Source: a virus. Taken from it: DNA of 26,388 nt. Where the stretch lies: positions 1-26,388 of the IMG/VR virus record IMGVR_UViG_3300015371_000146; one strand, written 5' to 3'. The notes beneath the pieces were generated by a model. That model saw only the letters and a program-made list of their open reading frames with translations, did not search any database and was not told the origin of the DNA. Below, one piece after another: positions 1 to 6,875 of the stretch. How positions within the stretch are numbered: position 1 is the stretch's first letter; each line of letters starts with the position of its first letter. Position numbers and translations under genes: made by a program.

Positions 1-357
1 ACCGACGAACCGTCGGGTTTCTACCTCAACAACTTCGCTGCTGCGGGGCCATGGCCTGTCTCGACTACCTGGTCGTTGCCGTTCAAGGCTGACGTGCTGG
101 TTGTCTGGTCGGCGACGTGTTGGGGGCTGGCCGTCGGCATGTGCGGTGTGACCCTTCAGCTTGACGGAGTCACGCAATCAAACTGGGGCGACTACTACTT
201 CAACGAGACCGGCAGTCACAAGCCGTGCATGTCCAGCCAGGTCATTCGAGGGCTTGCGGCCGGGAACCACACGTGGCAGGTGGCGACCAACGCCAACAGC
301 GCATCCGACGCCAACGACCGAGTTCGCATGGCCTGGACCTGTGTGCAGGTGCCCTGA
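1..357 (+). CDS. Tail/virion protein, 5'-truncated by the window edge
   Basis: The frame is open from base 1, so this is the C-terminal part of a longer gene; a TTG at 76 lies inside the open frame and is probably not the true start. The visible C-terminus (about 118 residues) is rich in Gly, Thr, Asn, Trp and Cys and looks like a beta-rich extracellular or virion domain. The stop at 355-357 directly abuts the GTG of the next tail gene, so it is the first visible member of a co-transcribed tail operon. I do not recognise a named family. A minor tail protein or fibre domain is inferred from position. Confidence 0.6.
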   Translation, partial: TDEPSGFYLNNFAAAGPWPVSTTWSLPFKADVLVVWSATCWGLAVGMCGVTLQLDGVTQSNWGDYYFNETGSHKPCMSSQVIRGLAAGNHTWQVATNANSASDANDRVRMAWTCVQVP

Positions 358-855
358 GTGTCCCGCCTGAAGTATTGGACCGGATCGGCGTGGCAATCGC
401 TCGACATGGGCGGGCACGTGCAGGGTTACCGCTACGGTGCCGAGGCGTACCAGACAGTCAGCCAGCCGATCACGGCGAACGTCTGGACCTACTTCACCTT
501 CGACGCCGTGGCCTTCGACAGTGGGCCGTTTTGGAACTCGACAACCAACAAGGACAGGCTCACCATCCCGGCAGGGATGAGCGGGATGTACGCCGTGATG
601 GCGTACACTCAAGCTTTCTGGACCACCACACAGATCGGGCTCTGGCGAGGGTCACAGAGCGGAATCTTCTACCGCAAGCAATTCATCTCGCCGCTCGATG
701 CGATCACTTGGGTCGGTTGGCTCAATGCCACCGACTACGTGAAGGTGGGCGTACTCACGTCTAACACGGGCTACTCGACCACCATCGAAACCGCAGCAGC
801 ATCCAACTCCAACTCACCGAACTCGCCTATGATGAACATCTACAAGGTGGCGTGA
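358..855 (+). CDS. Minor tail / receptor-binding-like protein with C1q-like domain (paralog 1)
   Basis: 165 residues with a GTG start directly after the upstream stop. It opens with an L-K-Y-W-T-G-S-A-W-Q motif, a pattern common at the start of short actinophage tail proteins. A beta-rich C1q/TNF-like jelly roll follows, with the typical S-G-x-Y-A-V strand near residue 79 and a conserved I-T-W-V-G-W-L-N segment near 118-125. The next gene is a clear paralog over its full length. The role is inferred to be a tail-tip or fibre protein contacting the host surface. No enzyme motif is visible. Confidence 0.7.
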   Translation: MSRLKYWTGSAWQSLDMGGHVQGYRYGAEAYQTVSQPITANVWTYFTFDAVAFDSGPFWNSTTNKDRLTIPAGMSGMYAVMAYTQAFWTTTQIGLWRGSQSGIFYRKQFISPLDAITWVGWLNATDYVKVGVLTSNTGYSTTIETAAASNSNSPNSPMMNIYKVA

Positions 856-1343
856 TGCCTGCGCTCAAGTACTGGGACGGAACGGCCTGGCAGTACCTCA
901 CCGGCGGCGGTGTCGGTCAGCCGACAAGGGTCGGCTGCGAGGTCTACCAGAGCGTGGCGCAGTCCCTGACGCAGAACACCTGGACTGCGCTGTCATGGAA
1001 CATCGCTATCAGTGATAGTGGAGGGTTCTTCCCCGGAAGCAACAACAACTACGTACGGATTCCACTCGGACAGTCAGGCGTCTACGCTCTCAACACCTAT
1101 CTCTACGCCGGTAACCTAGGCGCAAACTGTCAGCTGGGGTTCTGGCGAAACGCCGGCGGTGTCATCTACCGCAAGGCGATCACTCCGAACATGGACTCGC
1201 TGACCTGGGTGGGCTGGCTGAACGAGTACGACTACGTACAGGTAGTGATCTACTGTCCTAACGCTGGCATCTCCACCACGATCGAGTCCGTGGGGGCGAA
1301 CAACCCTTACGCCCCCCTGTTCAACGTCTTCAAGGTGAGCTGA
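855..1343 (+). CDS. Minor tail / receptor-binding-like protein with C1q-like domain (paralog 2)
   Basis: 162 residues. ATG at 855 shares one base with the preceding TGA (TGATG), indicating translational coupling; a GTG at 852 is an alternative start. It aligns with the previous protein throughout: L-K-Y-W-D-G-T-A-W-Q start, S-G-V-Y-A-L strand, G-F-W-R near residue 98, Y-R-K-A-I and T-W-V-G-W-L-N. The loops differ markedly, as expected for two copies diverging at a binding surface. Receptor binding is an inference; the jelly-roll assignment comes from pattern only. Confidence 0.7.
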   Translation: MPALKYWDGTAWQYLTGGGVGQPTRVGCEVYQSVAQSLTQNTWTALSWNIAISDSGGFFPGSNNNYVRIPLGQSGVYALNTYLYAGNLGANCQLGFWRNAGGVIYRKAITPNMDSLTWVGWLNEYDYVQVVIYCPNAGISTTIESVGANNPYAPLFNVFKVS

Positions 1344-1646
1344 ATGAGCTACGAAACAATCGCGATCAGCCAGTCAGACGTCGCCTTGCAGCGACGAGTA
1401 ACGTCGTGCATCGCACAGGAAGGTGTCGTACCGCCGTATCCCGTCTTCGACGAGATCATGTGGGATGTGGTCACAGCCGCTGACGTCGAAGCGGCATACG
1501 CCTCGGCCATCGCCAACGGCAACCCCGATCCCGGCAACGACCCCGCCGTCATCTCAGACGGCATGATCCTGGCTCACGTGCAAGCCGGAATCGCGAACCT
1601 TCCTACAGCTGAACCAACCTCATCCGGGAACAGCACCGGGACCTGA
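1344..1646 (+). CDS. Small conserved-looking protein at the end of the tail operon
   Basis: 100 residues, starting one base after the previous stop. The N-terminal half (M-S-Y-E-T-I-A-I-S-Q-S-D-V-A) looks globular and the last 15 residues are a Thr/Ser/Gly-rich tail. It has no signal peptide, membrane segment or recognisable catalytic motif. Its 3' end overlaps the 3' end of the convergent endolysin gene by 27 bases, with no obvious terminator between them. A virion-associated role is suggested only by operon membership. Confidence 0.6.
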   Translation: MSYETIAISQSDVALQRRVTSCIAQEGVVPPYPVFDEIMWDVVTAADVEAAYASAIANGNPDPGNDPAVISDGMILAHVQAGIANLPTAEPTSSGNSTGT

Positions 1647-2420
1647 CGGGTACACGATCTCATACCCGCCATAGATGTCCCACGCCTCGACGTTGATCGT
1701 GGGACCGGCGAGGCCGCGAGCCTGGAGGTTCGCGACGATGTTCGGATCGCTCATGCCGACGGCTCGGCCGCCAGCACACATGAACACCGAGCCGTTCCAG
1801 GGGTGTCCTGCAGTCGTGATCAGGCAGGTCTGGTACATGTCGTCATCCTGTGGTTGTGGTGGTGTCGGGCCTGGCCCGCCGCTGCCGCCGTAGTTCGAGG
1901 GGCGCCACAGCGAGCAGATCTGACCCCAGTAGCGGTCGGTGCGGTTCATCACGGCGCCGCCGTTGTCCCAGCTCGACTGGCTGGTGTTCCCCTCGACTGT
2001 CTCGATCCAGCCACCGCCGAGGTCTCGGACGAAGTAGCCGGTGTGATCACCTGCCACCCAGCCCGTCCACTCGGAGCCGTCGTCAATGATCGGGATGCCG
2101 TCGTAGAGACTCCAGCCGTACCAGCTGAAGATCAGCACGTCGCCGGGCTCAGGGGATGGCGCTTGCTCGCCATACGCCCACGAGTGGTAGGTCCCGCTCG
2201 GACAACTCACGAAACCTGGCACGCCCGAGCACGAGCCGTCGAGCGCCGGGAGCGGATAACCCGCCATGGCATTGCAGTAGCTCACGAAGCACGCGCACCA
2301 GGATCCGAGGTTGCAACCCCACCAGTCCCAGTAGGGGACCTGGTTCGAGTTCGGCGGGGACTCGGTGACGCCGACCTGAGAGAACGCGACGGCGAGGCTC
2401 GCGTCGCCACCGGCGGTCAT
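1620..2420 (-). CDS. CHAP-domain endolysin (peptidoglycan amidase/endopeptidase)
   Basis: 266 residues. The N-terminal CHAP domain (about 8-175) shows the family pattern: a W-C-A-x-F-V motif with candidate nucleophile Cys42, P-G-D-V at 92-95, catalytic His126 in G-D-H-T-G-Y-F, and the E-G-N-T motif at 143-146 supplying the polar third residue. A Gly/Pro-rich linker (178-191) leads to a C-terminal domain of about 70 residues, probably for wall binding. No signal peptide is seen, so a holin would be expected elsewhere. Its ATG overlaps the preceding gene's TGA (ATGA). CHAP enzymes cleave amide bonds in peptidoglycan; the exact bond cannot be told from sequence. Confidence 0.88.
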   Translation of the reverse strand: MTAGGDASLAVAFSQVGVTESPPNSNQVPYWDWWGCNLGSWCACFVSYCNAMAGYPLPALDGSCSGVPGFVSCPSGTYHSWAYGEQAPSPEPGDVLIFSWYGWSLYDGIPIIDDGSEWTGWVAGDHTGYFVRDLGGGWIETVEGNTSQSSWDNGGAVMNRTDRYWGQICSLWRPSNYGGSGGPGPTPPQPQDDDMYQTCLITTAGHPWNGSVFMCAGGRAVGMSDPNIVANLQARGLAGPTINVEAWDIYGGYEIVYPSGPGAVPG

Positions 2421-2752
2421 CGGTCGCCCCGATCTTCGCGCCGCTCGCGACGCCGCTCCTGGCGTCTCTCTCGACGCGAAGAATCATCGTCGTCATCGTC
2501 TTGCAATCGGTCACGAAGCCCGTAGCGCTCTCGAGCAAAGTCAAGAGTGTCTGGCCAAGGCGTGATCTCTTCGCGCCCGTCCATGTACTGGATCGCGACA
2601 CCGTCCCGCGCGAGCCGGTAGCCGATCGCCTGATTCTCTCGACGACGAACAGCGAAGAGCGTTCGCGCCGCCCGTTGATCGAGAAGCGGGTCCGGCGGAT
2701 CAGGCGCGTCATAGGGAACGGTCCGCGGGAACGGAACCGCGTCGTATGGCAT
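2417..2752 (-). CDS. Small protein with extremely charged C-terminal tail
   Basis: 111 residues from the ATG at 2752; upstream codons in the frame overlap the preceding gene and lack a good start. The N-terminal half is Pro/Asp-rich. Residues about 30-80 look globular (A-R-T-L-F-A-V-R-R-R then Y-M-D-G-R-E-E-I-T-P-W). The tail is six consecutive Asp residues followed by some 20 residues almost entirely Arg and Glu. It lies between the baseplate-like gene and the endolysin and overlaps the latter by ATGA. There is no membrane segment, so it is not a holin. Function unknown; the tail suggests nucleic-acid or protein binding. Confidence 0.6.
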   Translation of the reverse strand: MPYDAVPFPRTVPYDAPDPPDPLLDQRAARTLFAVRRRENQAIGYRLARDGVAIQYMDGREEITPWPDTLDFARERYGLRDRLQDDDDDDSSRRERRQERRRERREDRGDR

Positions 2753-2774
2753 GATGCGGATCGTAACAGGCCGA

Positions 2775-3311
2775 TCAGGACAGGAGGCGGCTGACGTCCT
2801 TGGTCGCGGTGAACTTGCCACGAAGCAGCGTCGTGACCTCACCGCCGAGCGTCATCTCCAAGTCCCAGACCGCGGCCACGCTCACCTTCGCCGACTCATC
2901 CGCGGAGAGGTGTACGTCGACCGCATTGGTTTGCCCCGACACGGGCGTGACCGTCATCGTAGCGAGCGTGGTGGTGGCGTCTTCCTGAGCGCGGATGTCG
3001 CAGTCCCAGGTGGCAGTACTCACGTCGACCGGCGATCCATCTTGGGTGACCGTCACCCGGAACGTTCCCGAGTCACCACGATATGCCGTGATGTCCATCG
3101 TGGCAGGGTCGCTAAGAGTCAGCGCCGGCAGTGGCGTAGAGAACGGCGTGGCGGTAGGGAGCGACACCACACCTTGCCGGCGATTGATCTCGGCCTGCAC
3201 CAGCGGCTTCGCCCAGTCCGGTGACTTCGCGAGATAGTCGCGCAGTTGTTGATCGCTCAACGCGCGAAGGCTCGCCTCGAACTTCGCAGTAGGATCATCT
3301 GCCAACGACAT
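2775..3311 (-). CDS. Baseplate/Ig-like virion-associated protein
   Basis: 178 residues from the ATG at 3311, whose N-terminus M-S-L-A-D-D looks natural; an in-frame ATG at 3323 is an alternative. An N-terminal helical segment (A-L-S-D-Q-Q-L-R-D-Y-L) is followed by a Pro/Thr linker. A beta-sandwich domain of about 105 residues then has the pattern R-G-D-S-G-T-F-R-V-T-V, W-D-C-D-I-R and W-D-L-E-M-T seen in BppU N-terminal-like baseplate domains. It heads the short minus-strand operon ending in the endolysin. No Shine-Dalgarno sequence precedes the ATG, while a TATGAT box ends 7 nt upstream, so a leaderless mRNA is likely. Confidence 0.6.
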   Translation of the reverse strand: MSLADDPTAKFEASLRALSDQQLRDYLAKSPDWAKPLVQAEINRRQGVVSLPTATPFSTPLPALTLSDPATMDITAYRGDSGTFRVTVTQDGSPVDVSTATWDCDIRAQEDATTTLATMTVTPVSGQTNAVDVHLSADESAKVSVAAVWDLEMTLGGEVTTLLRGKFTATKDVSRLLS

Positions 3312-3341
3312 ACTGGTTATCATATCGTTAGTCAGGGGGTA
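3312..3341 (-). promoter_or_regulatory. Putative leaderless promoter of the endolysin operon
   Basis: On the minus strand TATGAT (3324-3319) is separated by seven bases from the ATG at 3311. The hexamer 17 bp upstream is TGTCCT, a weak relative of the TGG-type -35 used elsewhere here. It lacks the CAGAC start element found at most other minus-strand genes, which would fit distinct control of the lysis genes. Inferred from spacing only. Confidence 0.4.
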
Positions 3342-3369
3342 AGGACATCTAGCTGGCAAGTCACCAGTT

Positions 3370-3400
3370 GACGGGGGCCGATCCACAGCCGGCCCCCGTC
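3370..3400. terminator. Perfect 11-bp inverted repeat between divergent genes
   Basis: GACGGGGGCCG (3370-3380), a nine-base loop, then CGGCCCCCGTC (3390-3400). There is no T-run on either side. It sits between the start of the leftward endolysin operon and the Shine-Dalgarno sequence of the rightward gene at 3421. It could be an operator or a leader hairpin of the rightward gene rather than a terminator, because no convergent transcripts meet here. Confidence 0.5.
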
Positions 3401-3420
3401 ATTCCAGTGCGGAGGTCAAC

Positions 3421-3684
3421 ATGGCAAAGGACAAGGGCCAGGAAGAGCAGCAGCGCGAAGATCAGCAGCGCCAGGAAGAGCAGCGCCGTCGCGAAGAGCA
3501 GGAGCGTCAGCAGCGCGCTAATCAGCCCGGCCAGTCTGAGAACGTGCAGACGGAGTGGGCCGACCCGAGCAAGCGGCCAGACATCCCGCGCGAGGGCGAA
3601 CGACCCGACGTCCCTCGAGAAGGCCAGGACAAGGGCGAGGTCGGGTACTCCGACTTCTCCCCGGGATCCAACCCGAAGCAGTAG
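3421..3684 (+). CDS. Highly charged coiled-coil-like protein, isolated plus-strand gene
   Basis: 87 residues. The ATG is preceded by GGAGG with a five-base spacer, a strong site that fixes the start. Residues 1-35 are almost entirely Gln, Glu, Arg, Lys and Asp and would form a single charged helix or coiled coil. Residues about 50-70 hold a near repeat, R-P-D-I-P-R-E-G-E then R-P-D-V-P-R-E-G-Q. It is the only rightward gene between 1646 and the right end, flanked by an inverted repeat before and a terminator after, like an independently expressed cassette. Function unknown. Confidence 0.75.
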   Translation: MAKDKGQEEQQREDQQRQEEQRRREEQERQQRANQPGQSENVQTEWADPSKRPDIPREGERPDVPREGQDKGEVGYSDFSPGSNPKQ

Positions 3685-3696
3685 TCGCGGAACGCG

Positions 3697-3730
3697 AAAA
3701 GGGCCGGCACCCGAAGGTGCCGGCCCTTTT
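3697..3730. terminator. Perfect bidirectional intrinsic terminator
   Basis: A 15-bp perfect stem (AAAAGGGCCGGCACC with its complement) around a CGAA loop, ending in four T residues on both strands. It separates the rightward gene ending at 3684 from the leftward gene whose stop is at 3742, so it can stop both transcripts. This is the strongest terminator in the window. Confidence 0.9.
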
Positions 3731-3741
3731 CATGCGTCGAA

Positions 3742-4452
3742 TCAGATGATCCGCTTCCAGTCCTCAACCGAACAGCGGCCGTCGCCGCGCGAGCGATCCG
3801 CGCCAACGCCACCCCACTCGACGTACTCCCAGATCTGAAGCCAGAGCTCCTCTGGGATGCAGTCGTCGAGGACCTTGAGCGTGGCCGTGACGGTGACGTC
3901 CTTGCAGACGTCCACGACGTTGACGGCCGAGCGCTTGCCCTGCGGTCCGGTCACGTGCTTGATGCGCTGCTCTCCGGTGATGTCCGGCTTCTCACGACCG
4001 AGCGGAAGGTAGGTCTGGACCACCTCGACCCGCTCCGTCAGGTACGCCTGAAGGCCCTTCCGGATGTTGGTGCCGGGATGGCCGGGCCACTTCGACACGC
4101 CCGGGTAGAGTGCGTTGCTCGCCTCTTTCAACGCCGCCTTGAGGCAGCGACCCTCCCAGACGAGCTTGCCGTCGATGACCTTGAAGCCGTTGCCCTGGTA
4201 GGACTCTTCGATCACCTTGTCGATGACCTCGTCGAGCTGGCTCGGATTGTCGATGTGCTCCAGCCCCATCTCGGCGAGCGTCCGCTCGACGATGGCCTGG
4301 GTCTCGACGTCGCCCAGCTCGAGGCGGGCCTTCAGCCACTTGCTGATCGTGTCGGGGTCCTTGGGAATGCCGCCCACGAGAGTGTCGACGTGAAGGGTGA
4401 CCTCGTAGGTCGCCCACCGGGTCTTGCCGTTCATGAGGTCGCGTGCTGCCAT
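3742..4452 (-). CDS. Conserved-looking phage protein with a Gly-rich, RAMP-like C-terminal motif
   Basis: 236 residues. The ATG at 4452 has AGGAG ten bases upstream, embedded in a copy of the CAGAC start element (ATCAGACAGGAG). The protein is mixed alpha/beta. A basic segment lies around residues 127-140 (N-I-R-K-G-L-Q-A-Y-L), a run of alternating hydrophobics near 170-195 (D-V-T-V-T-A-T-L-K-V-L), and the C-terminus has W-G-G-V-G-A-D-R-S-R-G-D-G-R before a final Trp. That Gly/Arg/Ser pattern resembles the Gly-rich loop of RAMP-fold RNA-binding proteins, but this is only a resemblance. It is the last gene of the long leftward block, after the ParB-like gene. Confidence 0.65.
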   Translation of the reverse strand: MAARDLMNGKTRWATYEVTLHVDTLVGGIPKDPDTISKWLKARLELGDVETQAIVERTLAEMGLEHIDNPSQLDEVIDKVIEESYQGNGFKVIDGKLVWEGRCLKAALKEASNALYPGVSKWPGHPGTNIRKGLQAYLTERVEVVQTYLPLGREKPDITGEQRIKHVTGPQGKRSAVNVVDVCKDVTVTATLKVLDDCIPEELWLQIWEYVEWGGVGADRSRGDGRCSVEDWKRII

Positions 4453-4469
4453 ATCGTCTCCTGTCTGAT

Positions 4470-5135
4470 TCAGAGTTCGCTGAGGTAGTCGTCGATGAGA
4501 GCGCCGAGGCGCGTCAGCCGCGTTCTCAGCTTATCGTCGTCCGGCAAGGCGTGAGCCTCGAGGAAAGCGATCAACTGATCGACGTGAAACACGGGCTGCA
4601 TGCCGGAAGCGTGCTCATTGAGCCGCTCGATCTCCGGCGTGATTTCATGCTCGATGAGATGTGAGAGCGATCGCTTCAGCGCGATCTTCTTGTGGCCGAG
4701 CGTGCGACCGATCCGCTGCTCTCTGATCCTGTCGAGACGGACGGTGTTGACCCGCAACAAGCCGGCCAGCTCCGTGTCGCTGATCCCCACCTGCTCACAG
4801 AGGATGAGGCAGCGGGCATAGTCGTACGGCTGGAGGTCCTGACCACGACCCACATTCGCCGTGATGGCGTCACGCAACATGTCAGCACGCGAGTTGTAGT
4901 GCTTCAACTCGACCGGCACTGTCGTGATGCCCACTTTCTCGTAGGCGCGGTGCCGGTGAAAGCCATCGACTAAGATGTGCTCAGGATCGCTGACCAGTAG
5001 CGGCGGCAGCTCAGCCGGTGACTCCTGCTCGAGCGCGTCCACGAGCTTGCGGACGTTGATCTCGTTGATCCCCTTCCGAGGGAAGAACTCTCGGTCGAGT
5101 AGGATCGCCGCGATCGGCATCGTCGTTGTCGCCAT
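4470..5135 (-). CDS. ParB/Srx-fold nuclease-like DNA-binding protein
   Basis: 221 residues. Residues 5-90 match a ParB N-terminal domain: an early P-I-A-A-I-L-L strand, conserved P-P-L-L-V, then V-D-G-F-H-R-H-R-A (56-64), the signature ParB box. A helix-turn-helix-like stretch follows near 115-140 (I-S-D-T-E-L-A-G-L-L), then a helical C-terminus. Phage ParB-like proteins act in partition, transcription control or as nucleases; no ParA partner is visible. The ATG is preceded by AGGAG (four-base spacer) inside a full CAGACACAGACAGGAG element. The 250-bp upstream region is rich in hairpins. Confidence 0.8.
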   Translation of the reverse strand: MATTTMPIAAILLDREFFPRKGINEINVRKLVDALEQESPAELPPLLVSDPEHILVDGFHRHRAYEKVGITTVPVELKHYNSRADMLRDAITANVGRGQDLQPYDYARCLILCEQVGISDTELAGLLRVNTVRLDRIREQRIGRTLGHKKIALKRSLSHLIEHEITPEIERLNEHASGMQPVFHVDQLIAFLEAHALPDDDKLRTRLTRLGALIDDYLSEL

Positions 5136-5387
5136 ATTTCTCCTGTCTGTGTCTGGAAAACGGCGGCGGCGGTTACATCAGAGTATAACATAACCGCCTC
5201 CGACTCGGCTGAACTGTCGGGTTGGATGGGTAAGCTGTGGATAGGTCAGGTAAGTCGGATTGCAGCCGGAACGACACTCGCCATCCGGACTTTCCGGTGC
5301 AGCAGGCGAGTGCCGATCGGGACGCACCCGATTGGGAGTTGCGGGCGGGCGCAGCAGGACTGGCGGGTTCCCGGCGCCCGCCCGCGA
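5136..5387. promoter_or_regulatory. Gene-free 250-bp region with four consecutive dyads upstream of the ParB-like gene
   Basis: From left to right: GGCGGTTA and TAACCGCC about 15 bases apart around 5170, enclosing AGTATAAC (plus) or TATACT (minus); CACTCGCC and GGCGAGTG (about 5276-5313) enclosing an inner CCGG/CCGG pair; ATCGGG and CCCGAT (about 5316-5333); and the 12-bp stem at 5341-5385. The leftmost dyad could be the operator or promoter of the ParB-like gene. The others could form a structured 5' leader on the minus strand or a plus-strand RNA started at AGTATAAC. No convincing coding sequence is seen. Confidence 0.5.
5341..5385 (-). terminator. 12-bp GC-rich hairpin after the DUF6011-like gene
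   Basis: GCGGGCGGGCGC and its exact complement flank a 21-base loop. On the minus strand it begins a few bases after the TGA at 5388, as expected of a terminator. No T-run follows, which is common in high-GC actinobacterial systems, so termination strength is uncertain. Confidence 0.55.
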
Positions 5388-5981
5388 TCACACGGCCTCG
5401 GCGACAGGAGCCGGAGCCGCGGGGAACATCATCGCGACGAGCGGGTTCGCGACGTCACCGCGGCAGACCGGACCAATGCCGAGCTTCCGGCTCTCTTCGT
5501 CGGTGAGCGTGCGACCGCAGTGGCAGCACTTCCCGATCTCGGAGCCGTACCGCTGTGCGGCGACGGCGGGTCCCTCGTCGGCGATGGCCTGGAGCACGGC
5601 GTGCTTGGCAGCTCCCTTGACCGGGAACTCCGGGTGACCACCGACGATCCGCTTCACGAAGACGTAGCCAGCCCACTTGCCCTTGTCCGGCCGATCGACC
5701 CGCACGAAGTCGAGGTCGTTGTTGCCGGTCAGCGACTCGATGGCGTAGAAGCCAGCGGGCACCGAGGACGCATCCTCAGAAGCCGACTTGACCTCCGCCA
5801 CGGCGCGGGGCTTCTCCAGTAGCCAGCCGATGACCTCGCTGGCCTTCGTCCGCGTGATGAGGCCGGCGTCGAGGCCACCCTCCAGGCGGGTCTTGAATCC
5901 GGGCGAGTAGCCCGTCCGTTCGGCAATCAGCTTCCGAAGGAACGCCTCCTGCTTCTCGGTGATCGTCTGGGTCTCTGTCAT
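5388..5981 (-). CDS. DUF6011-like zinc-binding protein, leaderless
   Basis: 197 residues from the ATG at 5981; codons further upstream in this frame run through the promoter and are rejected. The C-terminus has C-C-H-C-G-R-T-L-T (152-160) and G-I-G-P-V-C (168-173), the C-x2-C-G-R-x-L-T...G-I-G-P-x-C pattern of DUF6011 zinc-binding proteins. The N-terminus M-T-E-T-Q-T is the coding version of the CAGAC start element. TATAAT ends exactly six bases before the ATG and no Shine-Dalgarno sequence fits, implying a leaderless mRNA. Function of the family is unknown to me. Confidence 0.75.
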   Translation of the reverse strand: MTETQTITEKQEAFLRKLIAERTGYSPGFKTRLEGGLDAGLITRTKASEVIGWLLEKPRAVAEVKSASEDASSVPAGFYAIESLTGNNDLDFVRVDRPDKGKWAGYVFVKRIVGGHPEFPVKGAAKHAVLQAIADEGPAVAAQRYGSEIGKCCHCGRTLTDEESRKLGIGPVCRGDVANPLVAMMFPAAPAPVAEAV

Positions 5982-6030
5982 GAGTGTATTATACACAACC
6001 ATGGATGAGGTGTACACTCATGTGTACAAC
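5982..6030 (-). promoter_or_regulatory. Leaderless promoter with overlapping 7-bp operator-like dyad
   Basis: Minus strand: TATAAT at 5993-5988, six bases from the ATG at 5981; a 17-bp spacer; TGTACA at 6016-6011 as -35. The -35 lies inside the perfect dyad TGTACAC-TCAT-GTGTACA (about 6011-6028), a form of the ATACAC/GTGTAT dyad seen at other promoters. A second -35-like TTGACA lies further upstream near 6033-6038. A repressor or activator bound at the dyad would cover the -35. Confidence 0.65.
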
Positions 6031-6060
6031 ATTGTCAAAGAAATCCCTCTACCAGGGCTT

Positions 6061-6462
6061 TTAGCCGTTCCGGTACTCCAAGAGCTTGAGCGTGCGGACC
6101 ACGATGCGGTCCACGTCGCGCTTCGACCACCAGGCGCCGGCCACGCTGTGCCAGTCACCGCAGTGCCAGCACTGGACGCGGACGCGCCAGCGCCAGCGCT
6201 GCTCGGCGATGACCATCCATTGATGGTGGCACGCGTCAGGAGGCAGGATCGGAACGACCGGCGGCTCTTGCGGAACCTCGTCCGGTGTCGGGTCAGGGAT
6301 CTGAGGGCCGCCAGGAGGGATCGGCGGGGGGTTGACCCGCCGACCCGGCCGCAGGTTCGGGTCAGCAGTGCGCGGAAGTCGAACAACCCGGTTCCGACCT
6401 AGCGGAACCGGGTTGTCTACGATCTCCTTCTGGCGCCGCCGAAGTGGCGCAGGATCACTCAC
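6061..6462 (-). CDS. Pro-rich protein with C-terminal zinc-ribbon-like motif
   Basis: 133 residues from the GTG at 6462, which overlaps the upstream TGA (GTGA) and has GAGG four bases before it. Residues about 35-75 are Pro/Arg-rich and probably unstructured. The C-terminal half has A-C-H-H-Q-W then V-Q-C-W-H-C-G-D-W-H-S, a C-x2-C-x3-H cluster with several Trp, consistent with a small zinc-binding module. A perfect 14-bp inverted repeat lies inside the early coding region (6383-6416), so a shorter start downstream of it is possible. Function unknown. Confidence 0.6.
   Translation of the reverse strand: MSDPAPLRRRQKEIVDNPVPLGRNRVVRLPRTADPNLRPGRRVNPPPIPPGGPQIPDPTPDEVPQEPPVVPILPPDACHHQWMVIAEQRWRWRVRVQCWHCGDWHSVAGAWWSKRDVDRIVVRTLKLLEYRNG
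6383..6416 (-). terminator. Perfect 14-bp inverted repeat inside the 5' part of a gene
   Basis: ACAACCCGGTTCCG, loop ACCTAG, then the exact complement. On the minus strand it lies about 45-75 bases after the stop of the gene ending at 6459 and is followed by TTCGACTT. It looks like a terminator, yet lies within the reading frame of the Pro-rich zinc protein. It may be a terminator or attenuator for the upstream gene or may dictate a later start. Confidence 0.5.
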
Positions 6463-6863
6463 CGATCCTCGTACTCCGGCCACTCGAAGTCGAGGGTAGG
6501 CTCACGCCACTCGCCCTCGTCGTTCACGTCGATGATCGGGTCCTGCAGCGGTCTCAACGCACGCCAGCACTTCATCATCGCTCGGTACATGAGGTTGTCA
6601 CCCTTTGAGACCTCTTCCTTGACATGACTCGTGTAGTCGATCCGGTACACCATCTTGGCGAGCGCCTCGGCGGCACGATCCCGACTGATGTCGGCATGCC
6701 ATCGGTAGTCAGAACAGTTCTCGCCGAGGTCCTCGACCTCGTCATCACTCAGACCGAACGTGTCGACCAGGTGATCGCGGCGGCGAGCTCGTGCCCGCAC
6801 CATATCAGCACTGTCGCGATGAGCGACCAGGGAGACGAACCCGTCAGTTCCAATGACCCACAT
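6459..6863 (-). CDS. Hypothetical phage protein
   Basis: 134 residues. The ATG at 6863 is preceded by AAGGA with a seven-base spacer. The protein is rich in acidic and Trp residues, mixed helical, with W-V-I-G-T-D-G-F-V at the start and an acidic C-terminus (W-P-E-Y-E-D-R). No membrane segment, Cys cluster or catalytic motif is recognisable. It follows the tiny membrane protein gene at 6876 and is translationally coupled to the next gene by GTGA. Confidence 0.65.
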   Translation of the reverse strand: MWVIGTDGFVSLVAHRDSADMVRARARRRDHLVDTFGLSDDEVEDLGENCSDYRWHADISRDRAAEALAKMVYRIDYTSHVKEEVSKGDNLMYRAMMKCWRALRPLQDPIIDVNDEGEWREPTLDFEWPEYEDR

Positions 6864-6875
6864 GTTTGGTTCCTT

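Noticed and set aside
3365-3400. TTGACG at 3368 as -35 for the plus-strand gene at 3421
   Set aside because: No acceptable -10 lies 16-18 bp downstream; the sequence there is the GC-rich inverted repeat.
5226-5822. Plus-strand open frame over the DUF6011-like gene and its downstream hairpins
   Set aside because: It is antisense to a well-supported gene, has no good start signal, and its composition reflects the complement of minus-strand codons.
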